From Cupriavidus phytohabitans (GTDB taxonomy: Bacteria; Pseudomonadota; Gammaproteobacteria; Burkholderiales; Burkholderiaceae): a stretch of 64,000 bases of DNA. The position numbers and the translations under genes were made by a program. Below the pieces are notes generated by a model. The model was not told the origin of the DNA and did no database searches. It saw only the letters and a list, made by a program, of their open reading frames with translations. Positions 44,861-53,100 of the stretch are shown one piece after another. Where the stretch lies: assembly GCF_000426345.1 (NCBI RefSeq), contig NZ_AUFE01000029.1, positions 17,139 through 81,138 of the forward strand, written 5' to 3'. Each line of letters opens with the position of its first letter. Position 1 is the stretch's first letter.

Positions 44861-46873
44861 CTATCTTTTAGGCCAGTAGTTGTTGCCGTGCTTGCCAACG
44901 CGATTTGCACGCAACAGTTGGTCAACTGCACGGGTGAACGCCTTGCGCTGCGAATCAGCGGTACCCGTACTGATACCTGCGTCGATGGCAGCAGTTTTCC
45001 ACTTATCTACGTGAACCACGAGGTCGGGACCGAACATGCCCTCAGCCGTCAGCAATTCGGAGTCAGGCGGAACACCGTTGACGTCGGTAATGTCTTTCAG
45101 CACGCGAAGACACGCAATCGCAGGTTTTGTCAGCTTCTCACCAGTGGCTTTCTTGTTCGTCTGCACATCGAGAGGAACCAAAGCACCGGCGCTCTCACCG
45201 CCGCCTAAAGACATGCCCTCGACCTCAAAGTGAAATTCGAAGTCCTCGGGACCATCCTTCATCTTGGTGCATTGCAGAACACGAAGACCGCTAGCGCGCT
45301 TATCCACGCGGTATTCGTGGTCCATAGCAGCTTTCAAGGCCGAAGCACCCCGTGCTCTATCTTTATCGCTGTTCCCGGAGTGGTGAACCAGCACGACCGA
45401 CGCATTGAGCGGGATGCGCAGATGCGTATCAATATTGCTCATCAGGCGATTCACGTCGGTGTTGCTGTTCTCGTCCCCATTGCCGAAGCTACGGGCTAAC
45501 GTGTCGATGATGATCATGCACGGCTTGTCAGCCGAGACCAGCCCAGTGATTGTTTTCGAAAGATCGCGAGCACTATCTTGGTCAGAAAGCGGGACAGGGT
45601 GCTTCAACAGATGAAAGGGCTTACCTTCTAAAGAGACGCCGTTGGTCTTCTCCCAGACCTTCAATCTGCGACGGAAGCCGTTGAGTCCTTCGCCGATAAT
45701 ATAGAAGACCGGAACGGGTTCCACTTCTTGACCATGCCAGTCGGTGCCGGTCGCCACGCAACAAGCCCAATCCATAGCGACGAAGCTTTTCCCGCTGCCG
45801 GATGCACCGAACAACATGCACGTCGTGCTCTGTTCCAAGACGCCATCGATCAGCCACTCGGTTGTGGTGGTTTCGGCCATGAAGTCCGTAGCACGGACGA
45901 ATTCATATTTGCGCGAACTGTCCGTCGAGACTTCGTGTGCGGTCTGGGCACCCGTTCCGGCATTGCGACCGGACAGGGCCTTCTCGATGGTCATCTGCCC
46001 ATAGGTCTTGCCATCACTGGAATGCGATTTGCCCCATTTCTCAGGTCGGAATAGCGCCGATACCTGAAACAGACGATCCAACTGCCCACTGTCCTGAGTG
46101 AAGCGGGCCAGCATGTTCGCAAGCGCCAATTCCGCTTCAGACTGGCTTTGGTAGTCGGAAAAATCGCCGTCATCGAACAACTTTCGGAACCGATCACCGC
46201 TACCGGCCTGCGCCGCTTTTGCCAGAATGATGGCATCGTCCAGCATTTTCGCGACGCCGCTGTCGGTCTTCTGCGCCACGTCCACGTCTGCCGCCGTCGA
46301 TTTATGGAAATGTGTTTGGTACAGCCATTCGAGGGCTTTCGGCTGGTGCGTGATGTCGGCCCCGTCGCTGAGTTCATGGCCCGTGACCGTAAAGTAACGA
46401 CTGCTACCTTCACCGTAGCATTCAAAGTTCTTGTGCAGGGTGCCCTTGCCGAAGCGGCCAAACGTGCCACAGGTCAGAATGTGGAGGCCGTCGCCACCCG
46501 GCGACTTTTCCACGTATGCCCCTTGGAACTGCGCAACGATCTCAGTCGCCAGCGGCGTCAGTTCGCCGGATGCGTCGATAACGTGGTCAAGGTCAACGCC
46601 TACCAGATCACCCCGAAGATTGATACCGATGCCATCGAACTCGCCAGCTTCATAGGCGGCACGCACCTGGTCGAAAGTCGCCCACGTTGCCGGATCATCG
46701 GGCTTGGCGTATCCACCGTTGATTTGGAACAACGGCTTCGTCCACTTGTTTTTCTCTGTTAGCTCGTAACGCCACAGAACCCAATGCGGATGATTCTTGA
46801 TGCTGGCCGGGATGCCGTCGAAATTTACCGGCAGGACTTCAGGCTTTTGGGGTGCGAGGAGAGCCGACATCAT
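44861..46873 (-). CDS. Primase-polymerase / RepA-like helicase fusion
   Basis: This 670-residue replication protein is typical of mobile elements. The N-terminal 200 residues resemble archaeo-eukaryotic primase-polymerases of the NrS-1 type (GVDLDH near residue 90 for the metal site, EKSPGGDGLHIL near 120). The C-terminal half is a RecA-fold helicase: FGASGSGKS near residue 357, MIIIDTLARS near 453, VVLVHHSG near 490. The ATG overlaps the stop of the upstream gene (ATGA). It probably initiates replication of the excised element. Confidence 0.85.
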   Translation of the reverse strand: MMSALLAPQKPEVLPVNFDGIPASIKNHPHWVLWRYELTEKNKWTKPLFQINGGYAKPDDPATWATFDQVRAAYEAGEFDGIGINLRGDLVGVDLDHVIDASGELTPLATEIVAQFQGAYVEKSPGGDGLHILTCGTFGRFGKGTLHKNFECYGEGSSRYFTVTGHELSDGADITHQPKALEWLYQTHFHKSTAADVDVAQKTDSGVAKMLDDAIILAKAAQAGSGDRFRKLFDDGDFSDYQSQSEAELALANMLARFTQDSGQLDRLFQVSALFRPEKWGKSHSSDGKTYGQMTIEKALSGRNAGTGAQTAHEVSTDSSRKYEFVRATDFMAETTTTEWLIDGVLEQSTTCMLFGASGSGKSFVAMDWACCVATGTDWHGQEVEPVPVFYIIGEGLNGFRRRLKVWEKTNGVSLEGKPFHLLKHPVPLSDQDSARDLSKTITGLVSADKPCMIIIDTLARSFGNGDENSNTDVNRLMSNIDTHLRIPLNASVVLVHHSGNSDKDRARGASALKAAMDHEYRVDKRASGLRVLQCTKMKDGPEDFEFHFEVEGMSLGGGESAGALVPLDVQTNKKATGEKLTKPAIACLRVLKDITDVNGVPPDSELLTAEGMFGPDLVVHVDKWKTAAIDAGISTGTADSQRKAFTRAVDQLLRANRVGKHGNNYWPKR

Positions 46874-47220
46874 TGCACCTCGCCGATCAGTTTGCTCGAT
46901 ACAAGCGCACGCAGCGGAAGCGGCACGCCCACTTGGCCGAAGACGTCTTGCAGGGACTGAGAGAAAATTACATTCGATTTCTGTTGAAAAGACATTGAGA
47001 ATTTCGCGGACTTGCCGCGCCTATACATCAGCACCCCGAACGGACGAACGTTCACCCGCAAGGCGCATAGGCTGCGCGGATTGCGTGCGAACACCGAGAA
47101 CTGCGGGGTGCTGGCGGAACTAATTAGGCTTCCGCACAGGGCTTCAAGGGACGGCAAAACGCCGTTCGATGGTCGTGCAAGCACGACATCAGCCAAGTTC
47201 GGGAACCGCCAAGGATTCAT
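46870..47220 (-). CDS. Small unknown protein coupled to the primase-helicase
   Basis: This 116-residue frame starts at MNPWRFPNLADVVLARP. It is supported mainly by its ATGA overlap with the primase-helicase start, which implies translational coupling. I recognise no family, and there is no signal peptide or membrane segment. It could be an accessory DNA-binding protein; the evidence for coding is moderate. Confidence 0.5.
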   Translation of the reverse strand: MNPWRFPNLADVVLARPSNGVLPSLEALCGSLISSASTPQFSVFARNPRSLCALRVNVRPFGVLMYRRGKSAKFSMSFQQKSNVIFSQSLQDVFGQVGVPLPLRALVSSKLIGEVQ

Positions 47221-47373
47221 ATAGACGCGCACCAAGAACGGTGCCGCGTTGCGAGTATTCGGCCAACAAACACCGAAATTCGCTCAGGGGAGTGGTCTTC
47301 TTAGGACCTTGCATGTCTGGCAAGCGGATGCTCACCGAACAAGAAATAGCATTATACAGATCGTTGCCGATAG

Positions 47374-47392
47374 CGTCAATATTTGATTGACG
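47374..47392. repeat. Perfect inverted repeat CGTCAAT-N5-ATTGACG
   Basis: A 7-bp perfect inverted repeat lies just beyond the 3' end of the HhH-GPD-like gene; GGCTGCGCTTTTT follows on the plus strand. It may be a terminator for rightward transcription or a protein site. Confidence 0.45.
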
Positions 47393-47403
47393 GGCTGCGC
47401 TTT

Positions 47404-48084
47404 TTATGGCTGGATTCTTTGCGGTGTATCACCGCGCCAACACATCTCGCGATTGCAATCGCCGAAGCTTGATGTCGCCGCACGCTTGCTCATGTACTGC
47501 CAGATGCTGTGATCGAAGTGAGCGCGGTCGATGCCGAGGATGTCAGCGGCAGCGTTAATCACAGCTTGGTCTGCCTCGTAGTTTCCGCTAGTCAAGCCAG
47601 CCAGCCGAAGGAAATTGCGAAGATGCCTGTCAATGGCACTGGTCGATGCCCCGACCAAGATTTTGAAGTAGTCCACCGTCTTCGGTCCGATGCCATTGAT
47701 GGATCGGAGGTTTTGCAGGTTGACGGCGACAGAGAGCCAGTCACGTAGGTCCGCCTCAGTTTCAACGTTCTCAGCGGCAAACAAGCGAAGCACGTGCAAG
47801 AAGCGATCGGCACGGTTTCTGCCGTGCCAATCAAGGAACCCCATTGCGTCGGTGACTGCCAGCAGCGCAAGAACCGCGCTGGTCGTCCGCACTTCAGGGT
47901 ATTCGGCCAAGATTCGGTTCACACGCGGCTTCACATTGCGTTTGTAGTTATTGTTGGCTTGAAGGACAGCATCCGCAACGGTCGCGCCAATGTGGTTGTA
48001 GTTGCAGTCCATGTTCTCTGAGACCACAAAGTCTGGGAGGGACCGGACGAACTGAGCAAGCCTTTCGGGATCGGACAGTGGCAT
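47404..48084 (-). CDS. HhH-GPD-like (DNA glycosylase-like) protein
   Basis: This 226-residue protein starts at MPLSDPERLAQF (48084). Residues 145-185 read LRSINGIGPKTVDYFKILVG...AIDRHLRNFLRLAG. This matches the helix-hairpin-helix of base-excision glycosylases followed by the segment that carries their catalytic Asp (here the D of AIDRH). The iron-sulfur loop of Nth/MutY is absent, but two cysteines end the protein. It is a stand-alone gene in the island with its own promoter region. A repair or anti-phage role on modified bases is possible; the family call is by motif only. Confidence 0.65.
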   Translation of the reverse strand: MPLSDPERLAQFVRSLPDFVVSENMDCNYNHIGATVADAVLQANNNYKRNVKPRVNRILAEYPEVRTTSAVLALLAVTDAMGFLDWHGRNRADRFLHVLRLFAAENVETEADLRDWLSVAVNLQNLRSINGIGPKTVDYFKILVGASTSAIDRHLRNFLRLAGLTSGNYEADQAVINAAADILGIDRAHFDHSIWQYMSKRAATSSFGDCNREMCWRGDTPQRIQP

Positions 48085-48342
48085 AGCGTTCTCACTTTGG
48101 TTGATCGCTGATTTGAATCTGGCGCCTTCTGATTTACTCGTCCGACGATATATGATCAATCCAGCACCCAGTCATCCTCGTTGTGACATCTCGACCCACT
48201 ACCGGTCGTCATGACCTCATCTTAATAGGTTGTGGCAACACCATTCATTGTTATCCGTGCGGGGGCCGTCCATTTGGAGGATGTCATTAAAAAGGCAACC
48301 TTCCTAACATGAACAGGCTGGCCAACCTAGAGGATTCCTGAG

Positions 48343-48678
48343 ATGGTCAAGTTCCTGATTGTTGTCGGCATAATGTTCATCGTGATCTTGTCACTCACGC
48401 GGGGATTTGCCTCGGACGCCAAATCGGTCGGGCCATGGTTTAAATACAGCTTCCTTGCCGCAGTTGCACTCGGGATTCTTGGAGCGATCACAGGTAAAGA
48501 CGAATCGCCGTCCGCTGAATCCGTCGCCGCCAGCCCGTCCCCTACCACAAGCAGCTACCGGGATAGCCAGCCGGATAGCAAGACCGTCTATCTTCAAAAC
48601 TACCGACATAAGGGCGACACGGTCGCAATTCGTTGCTACCAAAGCGGCAACCAAGTTAAATGCGAAGCGGCAAAGTGA
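48343..48678 (+). CDS. Small membrane protein of unknown function
   Basis: This 111-residue protein has two hydrophobic helices (residues 3-20 and 33-50), a Ser/Pro-rich linker and a C-terminal soluble end (YLQNYRHKGDTVAIRCYQSGNQVKCEAAK) with two cysteines, probably periplasmic. GGATTCCTGAG precedes the ATG. A terminator follows 15 bp after the stop. No family recognised. Confidence 0.65.
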   Translation: MVKFLIVVGIMFIVILSLTRGFASDAKSVGPWFKYSFLAAVALGILGAITGKDESPSAESVAASPSPTTSSYRDSQPDSKTVYLQNYRHKGDTVAIRCYQSGNQVKCEAAK

Positions 48679-48693
48679 CCCTTTCGGCATACA

Positions 48694-48730
48694 CCCACTA
48701 CAAGATGTTAGTGGGCATTTACATTTTTTC
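48694..48730 (+). terminator. Intrinsic terminator after the small membrane protein
   Basis: Stem CCCACTA/TAGTGGG with an 8-nt loop followed by CATTTACATTTTTTC. Confidence 0.75.
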
Positions 48731-48738
48731 GGAAGCCC

Positions 48739-49179
48739 ATGGACATCTTCAACTTCTTGCGAGAGCAAAGTTCCACACCTAGCCCAACGGATGAGTTGCT
48801 TTATGAATTTGTCGCCATCGAATTGAGTAATTCAATCGTCAAGCAGGGCCTGTGGACCAAGGCGCTGTCTGACAGCAACTGGGACCACCCTTCGGCAAAG
48901 GCGCTATATGTAAAAATGCGCATCACGCAGCTAAGGGGTGAAATCCTTGCCGAAACCCGTCAGCGAATGGCCGTCTTAGTCGATCCGGTGAGTGAGGCGA
49001 GGGAGTTTGGCCTCACTGACGAAGATGTGGAATATCTCGGGAAGCCAATTAAGGCAATCCGCTACGTTGAAAAATACTGCATCACTAAGGACAATCTTGC
49101 CAAAGCTATTGGCTGCGGAAAAATTCGCGCCGTACTCTGCCGCGAGGTCTTGTGGGTCGAAGACCGCGTAATGGGGTAA
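48739..49179 (+). CDS. Unknown soluble protein
   Basis: This 146-residue protein starts at MDIFNFLREQSSTPSPTDELLYEFVAIEL. It is largely helical; the middle LVDPVSEAREFGLTDEDVEYLGKPIKAI and C-terminal NLAKAIGCGKIRAVLCREVLWVEDRV suggest a helical or HTH-like end. No family recognised. The terminator upstream separates it from the membrane protein gene. Confidence 0.6.
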   Translation: MDIFNFLREQSSTPSPTDELLYEFVAIELSNSIVKQGLWTKALSDSNWDHPSAKALYVKMRITQLRGEILAETRQRMAVLVDPVSEAREFGLTDEDVEYLGKPIKAIRYVEKYCITKDNLAKAIGCGKIRAVLCREVLWVEDRVMG

Positions 49180-49303
49180 GGATTGTCCCCTTATATCGAA
49201 GCCGGGCGTGTTGCTGTGTAAGCCTGCCGCAAACGCGACAACGTGGGCCGTGAACATCGGGTCCTGGCGGTATTGCGCAGGATGCCCGGCTTGCCGGTAC
49301 GCT

Positions 49304-49870
49304 CTACGTATTCACCACTGCCAACACGCTGGCCCGCGAGATGCCGTAGTCGCGTGCCAAGGCACTGACCGTCTCACCCGCCGCATACTTGATCTTCATC
49401 TCTTCACGTTGCGCTGGCGTGGTCTTGGATGGTCGGCCAAGGGTTTTGCCTTCAGCCCGCGCACGTGCCAGACCTGATTGGGTCCGTTCCACCAACATGT
49501 CCCTTTCCATCGACGCCACTGCCGCCAACATTGTGACCATCAGTTTTCCAGCAGATGACCCAAGGTCCATTTTCCCAAGCTGAAGGACGATGACTTCGAT
49601 CTTGCGTTCGGCCAAGGTCCGCACTGTCCGTAACACGTCTTCGGCATCGCGGCCAAGCCTATCGAGACGTGAGACAACGAGCGTCTCGTTGTCCCGAATC
49701 TTGTCCAACATGGCGACGAACTGTGGGCGTTGGGTTGCATGGGCCTTGCCGCTAATACCTTCATCGGTGAACCAGTAGTCCACCTTGAAGCCAGCCGCTT
49801 CGATTTCGAGCCGCTGGTTCTCGGTTGTCTGGTCCTTGGTGCTCACCCTGCCGTACCCGAAGATCGCCAT
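49304..49870 (-). CDS. Serine recombinase, Pin/Hin/resolvase type, 188 aa
   Basis: This canonical small serine recombinase has FGYGRVSTKDQTTENQ with nucleophile Ser near residue 10, FTDEGISGKAHATQRPQF, VVSRLDRLGRD near 67, MVTMLAAVASMERDMLVERTQSGL (helix E), GRPSKTT and a C-terminal HTH (ETVSALARDYGISRASVLAVVNT). Upstream of its start is the 10-bp inverted repeat TGTTGGAAAA/TTTTCCAACA, a possible target. It is divergent from the restriction-modification gene. Confidence 0.92.
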   Translation of the reverse strand: MAIFGYGRVSTKDQTTENQRLEIEAAGFKVDYWFTDEGISGKAHATQRPQFVAMLDKIRDNETLVVSRLDRLGRDAEDVLRTVRTLAERKIEVIVLQLGKMDLGSSAGKLMVTMLAAVASMERDMLVERTQSGLARARAEGKTLGRPSKTTPAQREEMKIKYAAGETVSALARDYGISRASVLAVVNT

Positions 49871-49884
49871 CGTGCCCCGCCAAG

Positions 49885-49947
49885 TGTTGGAAAAGGGCGT
49901 CAGAATATCATCCGCCGTTAGAAACGGTCAACCCTATTTTTCCAACA
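49885..49947. repeat. 10-bp inverted repeat upstream of the serine recombinase
   Basis: TGTTGGAAAA (49885-49894) and TTTTCCAACA (49938-49947), 43 bp apart, lie between the recombinase and the restriction enzyme gene. The layout resembles a res subsite or invertase cross-over region. Function not proven. Confidence 0.5.
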
Positions 49948-50111
49948 GTCTTATTGGCAGCGTTCGTCCCCTGTCAGGAAACGGTCGATTGGTAACAGCG
50001 AGTAGCGGCAATCTTGCTCGACTCGTGGGGGCGATTCCCCGAAAGTGTGTCCGAAACGTTGCAGTGGGCAGGCATAATGCTGAACCTTGCCAAATGTTTC
50101 CGCACACAAGA

Positions 50112-53100
50112 ATGACGGCCCTCGAACAGCTTCTGGACACCTTCCGTACCGCCGCAGTCACCGAACGCGAGAAGGGAACCTACTTCGAAGAGTTGATCGT
50201 CTGCTACCTGCGCAACGAAGCCACGTACCGCGACCTGTACAGCGATGTGTGGACTTATGCGGAATGGGCGGACTTGCAGGGCCTGGACAAGCGAGACGCC
50301 GGTATCGACCTCGTGGCGAAAACACAGGGCACCGGTGAATACCACGCCATCCAGTGCAAGCTGTACGCACCGGACTATAAGGTCCAGAAAGGCGACATCG
50401 ACAGCTTCTTTACGGCGTCCGGCAAGAAGCCCTTCTCGCGTCGAATAATCGTCGCCACGACGAATCATTGGAGTGACCACGCCGAAGACGCCCTCTATGA
50501 CCAGCAGCCTCCTGTCAGCAAGATCGACCTAACGGCCCTCGAAGAGAGTCAGATCGACTGGTCGCGGTACAAGCCAAAGGCCGCGCCTGTAATCAAGGCA
50601 AAGAAGCGACTGCGGGACCACCAGACCAATGCGCTGAACGCAGCCGTTCACGGTCTGGCAAATGCCGACCGGGGCAAGCTGATCATGGCTTGTGGAACCG
50701 GGAAGACCTTTACCAGCTTGAAGATCGCGGAATCGCTGGCTGGTGCTGGCAAGCGGGTCTTGTTCCTTGTCCCAAGCCTTTCCCTGCTGTCGCAGACCTT
50801 GACCGAGTGGACACAGGAAAGCGAGACACCACTGCACAGCTTTGCCGTCTGTTCTGACAGCGACGTGGGCAAGAAGCGCAAGAAGGAGGACGACGCTGTT
50901 CAAACCTTCGTCCATGAACTGCGGTATCCGGCCACAACCGACGCGGCCCGGCTGGCGGCGGAGATGGCGAAGCGGCATGACGCGTCGCACATGAGTGTCG
51001 TCTTCTCGACCTACCACTCCATCGACGTAATCAGTCGCGCCCAAAAGGAATTCCGGCTGGCGGACTTCGACCTGGTCGTCTGCGATGAAGCCCACCGCAC
51101 GACCGGTGCCACGTTTGGCGACGATGACGAAAGCACCTTCGTCCGGGTCCACGATGCCGACTACATCCGCTCTGCCAAGCGCCTGTACATGACCGCAACG
51201 CCCCGCATCTATGGCGATTCGGCCAAGGCCACGGCTGAACGTGACAACGTCGCGCTCTGCTCGATGGACGACAAGGCGCTATACGGTGAAGAACTGTTCG
51301 TCATCACCTTCTCCGAAGCCGTCAAGCGCGAATTGCTGGTCGATTACAAGGTGATCGTGCTGGCAGTCGAGGAAGCGCACGTCAGCCGCCGCCTGCAAGA
51401 CCTGCTACGTGACGACAACAACCAGTTGAAGGTTGACGATGCAGCCCGAATCGTCGGCTGCTGGAAGGCGCTTTCGAAGCAGGACCTGACCGGCGACTTG
51501 GTAGGCGACGACGCCGCCATGAAACGCGCCGTGGCCTTCTGTCAAGTCATCGAGGTTTCGAAAGGGGCCAAGACGCATAAGGTCAGTTCGAAGCAGATCG
51601 CCGGGATGTTCCAAGCTGTAGTCGAGGCGTATCAGGAAAGCGAGGCAACAGAGGAATTCGAACAAGCTGCCCGGCTTCGGTGCGAAGCTGAACACGTGGA
51701 CGGCGGCATGAATGCCAGTGAGAAGGAAGCGAAGCTGGCATGGCTGAAATCCGAGACACCCGAGAACACCTGCCGTATTCTCAGCAACGTTCGCTGCCTA
51801 TCGGAAGGAGTTGACGTTCCGGCACTGGATGCCGTGCTGTTCCTGACGCCCCGCAATTCGCAGGTGGACGTAGTGCAGTCCGTCGGTCGGGTCATGCGCA
51901 TTGCGCCCGGCAAGAAGCGCGGGTATGTGGTGTTGCCAGTGGTGATTCCGGCTGGCGTCGAACCGCATGAAGCCCTGAACGACAACAAGACCTATGCCGT
52001 CGTGTGGCAGGTCTTGCAGGCGCTGCGTTCGCACGATGACCGCTTCGACGCAATGGTGAACAAACTGGACCTGATTGGCAAGGACACCAGCAAGATGGAA
52101 GTCATCGCCATCACGGACAAAATCCAGAAGAAGCAGGAAAAGACGAAGGGCACCAAGAATAAGGACGTCGGGCGCGATGAGTTCAACATTGGCGAGAAGA
52201 CGAAACGGCGTCCTAAGCAGGAACAGCAGCAACAGCACGAAATGCAGTTCGAGATCGGTGAGATCGAGAAGGCCATCTACGCCAAGCTGGTCCAGAAGGT
52301 CGGCAACCGGCACCATTGGGAAGATTGGGCCAACGACATCGCCAAGATCGCCCGCACCCACATCGACCGCATCACCGGAATCATCGAGAACCCGGCCAAT
52401 GCCAAGGAACGGGAGGCCTTCCATGCCTTCGCCCATGAACTGCGCGATGACCTGAACGGCAGCATCACGGATGGTGAAATCGTAGAGATGCTGGCGCAGC
52501 ATCTCATCACCAAGCCGGTGTTTGATGCGCTGTTCCAAGACTACAGCTTCGCCCAGCACAATCCGATGTCCCTTGCCATGCAGAACGTGCTGGACGTACT
52601 CCATGAACACCGGCTGGACAAGGAAGCCGACACGCTGGAAAAGTTCTACGCCAGTGTGAAGCTGCGTGCCGAAGGTATCGACAACGCGGCAGGCAAGCAG
52701 AAGATCGTCGTTGAGTTGTACGACAAATTCTTCCGCAATGCCTTCCCAAAGATGACCGAACGGTTGGGCATCGTCTACACGCCGGTCGAACTGGTGGACT
52801 TCGTCATCCACAGTGTCGCCCACATCCTGCAAGCCGAGTTTGGTCAGACGCTTGGCAGCAAGGGGGTGCACATCATCGACCCGTTCGTAGGTACGGGCAC
52901 GTTCGTGACCCGACTGCTACAAAGTGGACTGATCAAGCCTGAAGAACTACCGCACAAGTACAAGCACGAAATCCATGCCAATGAGATCGTGCTGCTGGCC
53001 TACTACATCGCCGCCATCAACATTGAGGCGGTGTACCACGGCATTGTCGGCGGCAAGTATCAGCCATTTGAGGGCATTTGCCTTGCGGATACCTTCCAGT

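Noticed and set aside
47012..47224. A plus-strand 70-codon frame opposite the small gene before the primase-helicase
   Set aside because: It lacks a ribosome site and coupling, whereas the minus-strand frame overlaps the primase-helicase start by ATGA.
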